DNA from: Rapana venosa
Taxonomy: Eukaryota; Mollusca; Gastropoda; Neogastropoda; Muricidae
NCBI GenBank assembly: GCA_028751875.1
Contig: CM054154.1
Coordinates: 57,770,567 to 57,834,566 of the forward strand
Length of the DNA: 64,000 nucleotides
Direction: 5' to 3'
Below, in pieces: positions 56,705 to 64,000 of this stretch. The position numbers and the translations under genes were made by a program. The notes beneath the pieces were generated by a model. The model made no database searches. It saw only the letters and a list, made by a program, of their open reading frames with translations, and was not told the origin of the DNA. Every line of letters starts with the position of its first letter. Position 1 is the stretch's first letter.

Positions 56705-56882
56705 TTCTCTCTTGTCATCATCTTCACCACTGTCGTTTTTGTTATCAACATCATCATCGTCGGCACTGCCATCGTCGTCACTATCCCTGGCATCGTAAAA
56801 CATCACCTTTACTACAACTACAACAACTACTACTACCACTACTACTACTGTTACCACTACTACTACTACTACTACTACAACA

Positions 56883-56930
<48 letters not shown>

Positions 56931-56933
56931 ACA

Positions 56934-56977
<44 letters not shown>

Positions 56978-57255
56978 TCCTCCTTCTCCTACTACTGCTA
57001 CTGCTACTACTACTGCTACATTGGCGTCGACGATAGCGACGACATTACTACCTTCTTGTTCTTGATGTATTTATATATTCTTGGTGTATTTTTTCTTTTG
57101 TCATTTCCTTTACCCTTTTCCTTTCCATCTTTTTTTCCTTCAAATATTTTGCTTTGCTTTGGTGTTAATACTTTTTTCCATTTTGAGGGCAGGATGAAAA
57201 AAAGGCATTGTACTTAATCTATTACCCTCTTTAAATAAAATTTTGTATTTCGTAT
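56705..57255 (+). mobile_element. LINE 3' UTR fragment with triplet repeats
   Basis: Starts with CATCATCTTCACCACTGTCG, contains (CTA)n and (CTG)n tracts at 56805-57022, and ends GGGCAGGATGAAAAAAAGGC ... TTTAAATAAAATTTTGTATT with a GTATTTC repeat tail (57243-57256). This terminus resembles CR1/L2-type LINE 3' ends. Satellite follows immediately. Confidence 0.65.
56805..57022. repeat. (CTA)n / (CTG)n triplet tract
   Basis: About 220 bases of mixed ACT/ACA/CTG triplets including two CTG runs of about 13 and 11 units (near 56891-56930 and 56943-56973). Confidence 0.93.
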
Positions 57256-57256
57256 T

Positions 57257-60200
57257 TCGCTCTTTTTAACTATGTCTCCTCATTTTTTATCCGCAGTTGT
57301 TGCTTTCTGAACTGTTTCATTTTCTAGCTAAAGCTCTTGCTTTCTGAACTCTCTCTGCTTATTTTCTAGCTGAAGTTATTTCTTTCAGAACTCTCATTTT
57401 CTAGCTCAAAATGCTGCTTTCTGAAGTTTCTTTCCTCATTATGTAACTGAAGTTGTTGCTTTCTGAACCCATTTTCAATGTCACATTTTTGCTTTCTGAA
57501 CTCTCTGTCACACTGATTCTCCAGCTGAATTTGTTGCTTTCTGACTTATGTCTCTCTCTCAATTTATAGCTGAAGAAGTTGCTATTTGAGCTATCATTTT
57601 CTAGCTCAAGTTGTTGCTATTTGAACTCTCTCTCATTTTCTAGCTGAAGAAGTTGCTATTTGAGCTATCATTTTCTAGCTCAAGTTGTTGCTATTTGAAC
57701 TCTCTCTCATTTTCTAGCTGAAGACGTTGCTATTTGAGCTATCATTTTCTAGCTCAAGTTGTTGCTATTTGAACTCTCTCTCAATTTATAGCTGAAGAAG
57801 TTGCTATTTGAGCTATCATTTTCTAGCTCAAGTTGTTGCTATTTGAACTCTCTCTCAATTTATAGCTGAAGAAGTGGCTATTTGAGCTATCATTTTCTAG
57901 CTCAAGTTGTTGCTATTTGAACTCTCTCTCATTTTCTAGCTGAAGAAGTTGCTATTTGAGCTATCATTTTCTAGCTGAAGAAGTTGCTATTTGAGCTATC
58001 ATTTTCTAGCTCAAGTTGTTGCTATTTGAACTCTCTCTCATTTTCTAGCTGAAGATGTTGCTATTTGAACTCTCATTTTCTAGCTCAAGTTGTTGCTATT
58101 TGAACTCTCTCTCATTTTCTAGCTGAAGAAGTTGCTATTTGAGCTATCATTTTCTAGCTCAAGTTGTTGCTATTTGAACTCTCTCTCATTTTCTAGCTGA
58201 AGAAGTTGCTATTTGAGCTATCATTTTCTAGCTCAAGTTGTTGCTATTTGAACTCTCTCTCATTTTCTAGCTGAAGAAGTTGCTATTTGAGCTATCATTT
58301 TCTAGCTCAAGTTGTTGCTATTTGAACTCTCTCTCATTTTCTAGCTGAAGAAGTTGCTATTTGAGCTATCATTTTCTAGCTCAAGTTGTTGCTATTTGAA
58401 CTCTCTCTCATTTTCTAGCTGATGAAGTTGCTATTTGAACTCTCTTTCATTTTCTAGCTCAAGTTGTTGCTATTTGAACTCTCTCATTTTCTAGCTGAAG
58501 ATGTTGCTATTTGAACTCTCATTTTCTAGCTCAAGTTGTTGCTATTTGAACTCTCTCTCATTTTCTAGCTGATGAAGTTGCTATTTGAACTCTCATTTTC
58601 TAGCTCAAGTTGTTGCTTTCTGAACTCTCTCTCATTTTCTAGCTGAAGAAGTTGCTATTTGAACTTTCATTTTCTAGCTCAAGTTGTTGCTATTTGAACT
58701 CTCTCATTTCCTAGCTGATGAAGTTGCTATTCGAACTCTTTCATTTTCTAGCTCAAATTGTTGCTATTTGAACTCTCTCTCATTTTCTAGCTGATAAAGT
58801 TGCTATTTGAACTCTCATTTTCTAGCTCAAGTTGTTGCTTTCTGAACTCTCTCTCATTTTCTAGCTGAAGTTATTGCTATCATAACTCTCACTTTCTAGC
58901 TCAATATGTTGCTTTGTGAACTCTCATTCCTGATTAGCTAACTACAGTTGTTATTTTCTGAACTAATTTTCAATTTCTTTGTCAAGTTGTTGATTCTGGA
59001 CTGTCTGTCTCTGATTTTATAGCTAAAGTTGTTGCTTTCTGAACTCACCTCATTTTCTAGCTTAAGGTGTTGCTTTCTCAACTCTCTCTCTCTCATTTTC
59101 TAGCTGAAGATCTTGGTTTCTGACGTGTCTCTGCTCATTTTCTAGCTAAAGTTATGGTTTTAGAACTCTCCCATTTTGTAGTTCAAGATGTATTCTGAAA
59201 TATTTTTCCTCATTTTCGAACTGAAGTTGTTGTTTTCCGAACTAATTTTCACTTTCTATAATCAAGTTGTTGCTTTCTGAACTCTCTCCCTCTCATTTTC
59301 TAGTTGATGTTGCTTTCTGAACACTTCCTCTCAATATCTAGCTGAAGTTGTTGCTTTCTGAACTCACACTCTTTCTCATTTTCTAGCGAAAGATGCTGCC
59401 TTCTGAACTCTGTCTCCTCATTTTGTATATGCAGTTGTTGCTGAAGTTATTTCTTTCTGAATTCTCTCTGCTTACTTTCTATCTGATGTTTTACCTTTTT
59501 TTAAAACTCTCTTTCATTTTCTAGCTGAAGTTGTGTTTTTTTTCTTTACTCTCTCTCTCTGCTTATTTTCTAGCTGAAGTTGTTGTTATAGAACTCTCTC
59601 ATTTACTAGCTCAAGATGTAGCTTTGTAAACCCATTTTCCTCATTTTCGATTTAAAGTTGCTGCTTTCCGAACTCATTTTTAATTTATATGTCTTGTTGT
59701 TGCTTTCTGAACTCTCTCTTACCCCATTTTCTATCTGATGTTGTTGCTTTCTGATCGCTCTTTCTCATTTTCTAGCTGAAGTTGTTGCATTCTGAACTCT
59801 CTCATTTTCTAGCTGAAGTTCTTGCTTTCTGAACTTGCTCATTTTCTAGCTCAAGTTGTTGCTTTCTAAACTTGCTCATTTTCTAGCTCAAGTTGTTGCT
59901 TTCTGAACTCTTTCTCTCATTTTCTATCTGAAGTTGTTTCTTTCTGAACTCTTTCTCTCATTTTCTATCTGAAGTTGTTTCTTTCTGAACTCTTTCTCTC
60001 ATTTTCTATCTGAAGTTGTTTCTTTCTGAACTCTTTCCTTCATTTTCTATCTGAAGTTGTTTCTTTCTGAACTCTTTCCTTCATTTTCTATCTGAAGTTG
60101 TTTGTTTCTGACCTCTTTCTCTCATTTTCTATCTGAAGTTGTTGCTTTCTGAACTCTTTCTCTCATTTTCTATCTGAAGTTGTTGCTTTCTGACCTCTTT

Positions 60201-62405
60201 CTCTCATTTTCTATCTGAAGTTGTTGCTTTCTGACCTCTTTCTTTCATTTTCTATCTGAAGTTGCTGCTTTCTGAACTTTTTCTCTCATTTTCTATCTGA
60301 AATTGCTGCTTTCTGAACTTTTTCTCTCATTTTCTATCTGAAATTCTTTCTGAACTCTTTCTCTCATTTTCTATCTCAAGTTGTTGCTTTCTGAACTTTT
60401 TCTCTCATTTTCTATCTGAAATTCTTTCTGAACTCTTTCTCTCAATTTCTATCTGAAATTCTTTCTGAACTCTTTCTCTCATTTTCTATCTGAAATTCTT
60501 TCTGAACTCTTTCTCTCATTTTCTATCTGAAATTCTTTCTGAACTCTTTCTCTCATTTTTTATCTGAAGTTGTTTCTTTCTGAACTCTTTTTCTCATTTT
60601 CTATCTGAAGTTCTTTCTTTCTGAACTCTTTCTCTCATTTTCTATCTGATGTTGTTTGTTTCTGAACTCTTTCTTTGAAGTTGTTTCTTTCTGAACTCTT
60701 TCTCTCATTTTCTATCTGAAATTCTTTCTGAACTCTTTCTCTCATTTTCTATCTGAAGTTGTTTCTGAACTCTTTCTCTCATTTTCTATCTGAAGTTGTT
60801 TGTTTCTGAACTCTTTCTCTCATTTTCTATCTGAAGTTCTTTCTAAACTCTTTCCTTCATTTTCTATCTGAAGTTCTTTCTAAACTCTTTCCTTCATTTT
60901 CTATCTGAAGTTGTTTCTTTCTGAACTCTTTCTCTCATTTTCTATCTGAAGTTGTTTCTTTCTGAACTCTTTCTCTCATTTCCTATCTGAAATTCTTTCT
61001 GAACTCTTTCTCTCATTTTCTATCTGAAATTCTTTCTGAACTCTTTCTCTCATTTTCTATCTGAAATTCTTTCTGAACTCTTTCTCTCATTTTCTATCTG
61101 AAATTCTTTCTGAACTCTTTCTCTCAATTTCTATCTGAAGTTGTTGCTTTCTGACCTCTTTCTCTCATTTTCTATCTGAAATTCTTTCTGAAATCTTTCT
61201 CTCATTTTCTATACGAAGTTGTTTGGTTTTTTTGAATAAATTATTGTCATTATACGAAGTTGTTTCTTTCTGAACTCTTTCTCTTATTTTCTAATCTGAA
61301 GTTGTTTTTGTCTGTACTCGTTCTCTCATTTTCTATCTGAAATTCTTTCTGAACTCTTTCTCTCATTTTCTATCTAAAGTTCTTTCTGAACTCTTTCCTT
61401 CATTTTCTATCTGAAGTTGTTTGTTTCTGAACTCTTTCTCTCATTTTCTATCTGAAGTTGTTTGTTTCTGAACTCTTTCTCTCATTTTCTATCTGAAGTT
61501 CTTTCTGAACTTTTTCCTTCACTTTCTATCTGAAGTTGTTTGTTTCTGAACTCTTTCTCTCATTTTCTATCTGAAGTTGTTTCTTTCTGAACTCTTTCCT
61601 TCATTTTCTATCTGAAGTTGTTTGTTTCTGAACTCTTTCTCTCATTTTCTATCTGAAGTTGTTTCTTTCTGAACTCTTTCCTTCATTTTCTATCTGAAGT
61701 TGTTTGTTTCTGAACTCTTTCTCTCATTTTCTATCTGATGTCGTTTCTTTCTGAACTTTTTCTCACAGTTTCTATCTGAAGTTGTTTCTTTCTAAACTCT
61801 TTCTCTCAATTTTTTTGTGAAGCTCTTTCTGAATTCTTTCCTTCATTTTTTATCTGAAGATGTTTGTTTCTGAACTCTTTCTCTCATTTTCTATCTGAAG
61901 TTGTTTCTTTCTGAACTCTTTCCTTCATTTTCTATCTGAAGTTGTTTCTTTCTGAACTCTTTCCTTCATTTTCTATCTGAAGTTGTTTCTTTCTGAACTC
62001 TTTCCTTCATTTTCTATCTGAAGTTGTTTCTTTCTGAACTCTTTCCTTCATTTTCTATCTGAAGTTGTTTCTTTCTGAACTCTTTCTCTCATTTTCTATC
62101 TGAAGTTGTTTGTTTCTGAACTCTTTCTCTCATTTTCTATCTGAAGTTGTTTCTTTCTGAACTCTTTCTCTCATTTTCTATCTGATGTTGTTTGTTTCTG
62201 ACCTCTTTCTTTGAAGTTGTTTCTTTCTGAACTCTTTCCTCTCATTTTCTATCTGAAGTTCTTTCTGAACTCTTTCTCTCATTTTCTATCTGAAGTTGTT
62301 TCGAACTCTTTCTCTCATTTTCTATCTGAAGTTGTTGCTTTCTGAACTCTTTCTCGAATTTTCTATCTGAAGTTGTTTCTTTCTGAAGTCTTTCTCTCAT
62401 TTTTG
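57257..62405 (+). repeat. Satellite array, segment 4 (largest)
   Basis: About 125 monomers. Three zones: diverged monomers to about 57560 and again 58860-59880; a dimeric zone at 57560-58860; and 59880-62400, dominated by CATTTTCTATCTGAAGTTGT units of 41 bases and shorter AAATTCTTTCTGAAC variants of 37 bases. A small foreign patch, GAATAAATTATTGTCATTAT at 61234-61253, interrupts it. It ends at a LINE fragment at 62406. Confidence 0.95.
57560..58860 (+). repeat. 74-bp dimeric higher-order repeat zone
   Basis: A 39-base unit (TAGCTCAAGTTGTTGC, TATTTGAACTCTCTCTC) alternates with a 35-base unit (TAGCTGAAGAAGTTGC, TATTTGAGCTATC). CTAGCTCAAG recurs at 57601, 57675, 57749, 57823 and 57897, exactly 74 bases apart. 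The pattern degrades after about 58440. Confidence 0.93.
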
Positions 62406-62475
62406 TTTAGCAGAACCAGCCGATACAGAGACTCCTTTCTGCCCACAGCTGTCAGAGTCTTTAACAGTCAACACC
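62406..62475 (+). pseudogene. Rex1/CR1-like LINE ORF2 C-terminal scrap
   Basis: RTSRYRDSFLPTAVRVFNSQ corresponds to the last conserved block of Rex1/CR1-like ORF2 (compare KTNRKRNSF at 30237-30255). Everything upstream was lost, and satellite abuts it on the left. Its 3' UTR may extend to about 62720, including (GA)n at 62525-62585 and a GT-rich stretch. Confidence 0.65.
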
Positions 62476-62719
62476 AGTGACAGCAACACCTGTAAACAAC
62501 AGCATCTCTGCCTGCACCTGAGAGCGAGAGAGAGAGAGAGAGGAGAGAGAGAGACGAGAGAGAGAGAGAGAAGACGAGAGAGAGAGTGTGTGTGTGTGAG
62601 TGTGATTGTGTGTTTTTGTGCTGTGTGTGGTTCAAAGTCAACAATTTTATTTCCAGATGGTACATTGAATAAGCAATGCATTTGCTTTTTGTCATCAAGC
62701 CATCTATCTACGAACAAAT

Positions 62720-62914
62720 TTCTTAATGATTATACTGAAATACTACATTATTACATCCTTTACAATTAAAATAAACCATTAAAAAGAGAAAAATCGATAA
62801 GATAATACATTGAAAAATACAAATTACCTTATATACATATACACGCACACACAATACTCATACACACCTGCGCGCGTGCGTGCTCACATACACCACACAC
62901 ACACACACACACAC

Positions 62915-62946
<32 letters not shown>

Positions 62947-64000
62947 GTATCAAAAACAAAAATCAGTTCAAGACACAGCTAAAAAGCCATCTAATGCATG
63001 AATGCCTAGAATTGACCAATAAGGCAGATCAACCATGATTAATACGGCAAAATCAACCATACTTACATTTATCAGCATTAATGGTATTCCTTACAACAAC
63101 AAAATTTCAAGTATGTCTTACTGTACTAGGCAATTCTACAGTCATACACGCTGTTTATGTGTGGAGGGAGGGGAGAGGCAGAAAGAGGCACACTAATCAT
63201 GCAAAGATGTAAGAGTAATCTATACAAGCTAGTAAATAATCTGCAATGTTGAAACAAGTGGAAAGGAGGAAATTTTTTAAAATCTTTTTATGGTAAACCT
63301 GATAGCTTGATATGTGCCTCCCTCCTCTCTCTCTTCTCTCTCATCTCTCACTCTCTCTCTCTCTCTCTCTCTTCTCTCTTCTCTCTTCTTCTCCTCTCCT
63401 CTCCTCCCCTTTTCCCTCTCCTCATCCCCTTTGTCTTGTCTAATTCAATGATTTTATCGTGGTGTTGTTTTTAATTGCAGTTAGAGATGAGTTTATTAGT
63501 ACTATTATAAGCGATACTGTTTTAGTTTGATATTGTTTTAGTTTGATAGTCCAATTTGATTAGGGGCTTTTGAATTCTGTATCGTATAGGGGTTCTACTT
63601 GTTTTGAATAATTGTTGTTTTTTAAAATTTTTAAATTTCTCTATTTGATTGAAGGTGTTTTTCCCCTTCCCCCTTGATACTCCTCCCCCACCCCCATCCT
63701 TTCCAATGCTTTCTGTTATCATCGTTATGTTGTTGTCTCATGGTGATGGGGATCATTTGTTATATTGTTATCTCATGTAAAGGGGGTTTGTTTGTTGTAT
63801 TATTGAATCTCTATTATAAACATCATTATTGTAATCTTATTGACTATCTTGTTTTGATGGTTATTGTGTGAAAAATATAAATTTTTTTAAAACGCTATTT
63901 GAAGAGTATGAGCGCATAAAAAGCACAACGTTTGCTGGGTGGGGGAGGAGAGGAGGGAGGTCATTGAAGGTAAAAATTGTCAGTAATGACGAATACCTAG
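62720..64000. other. Unassigned sequence with (CA)n and (TC)n
   Basis: AT-rich sequence with (CA)n at 62882-62943 and a polypyrimidine tract at 63318-63424. No reading frame longer than 66 codons, no recognised domain and no RNA gene. This is the only stretch over 1 kb outside the corrupted blocks that I could not assign to a repeat family, so it could be ordinary intergenic DNA. Confidence 0.4.

Noticed and set aside
57260..62400. CRISPR-like regular repeats
   Set aside because: The supposed spacers are diverged copies of the same monomer; the array is a tandem satellite in a eukaryotic repeat block with no cas genes.

Overview
The window is a eukaryotic intergenic block made almost entirely of retrotransposons and satellite DNA. 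I found no intact host gene, no bacterial or phage gene, no CRISPR array and no genuine tRNA or rRNA gene. The mix of elements (APE-type LINEs of several clades, a Ty3/gypsy element, tRNA- and 5S-type SINEs, long (TC)n, (GT)n and (TTA)n arrays) fits a marine invertebrate. A SINE body at 3.8 and 27.8 kb resembles one I recall from gastropods, so a mollusc, probably a gastropod, is my best guess (moderate confidence).

Layout. 0-3.3 kb: 3' part of a Ty3/gypsy element (RT, RNase H, integrase, polypurine tract, 211-bp LTR). 3.3-4.65 kb: dispersed-repeat, SINE and LINE scraps. 4.65-8.43 kb: a LINE I call family A. 8.5-16.15 kb: a second, badly corrupted family A copy plus unassignable sequence. 16.15-19.7 kb: satellite, a LINE ORF1 interrupted by a 5S/tRNA-type SINE, and an RTE-like LINE. 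20.1-23.8 kb: a Jockey-like LINE on the minus strand. 24.6-27.35 kb: a corrupted L1/Tx1-like LINE. 27.7-38.3 kb: a satellite with a ~37-41-bp monomer, broken by Rex1-like, CR1-like and family A LINE pieces. 38.3-50.6 kb: one CR1-like element whose ORF1 carries an SGNH esterase domain; three later insertions split it. 50.6-56.7 kb: a near full-length family A LINE with a 2A-like motif and a coiled-coil plus RRM-type ORF1. 57.3-62.4 kb: the satellite again, including a 74-bp dimeric higher-order zone. 62.4-64 kb: a LINE scrap, microsatellites and unassigned sequence.

How it fits together. The satellite acts as a matrix into which LINEs have landed. Every LINE 3' end that abuts the satellite or a (TC)n tract points the same way as the satellite. 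Target-site duplications of 6-11 bp give a relative order for several nested insertions. The coding regions are mostly broken by single-base indels. In several blocks neighbouring bases have been turned into homopolymer runs, and comparison with clean paralogues inside this window suggests a consensus-sequence artefact rather than biological decay.

The most interesting items are the esterase-bearing ORF1, the 2A-like motif with a Gly-to-Glu change, the chimeric 5S/tRNA SINE, and the repeated one-way association of LINE 3' ends with the satellite.
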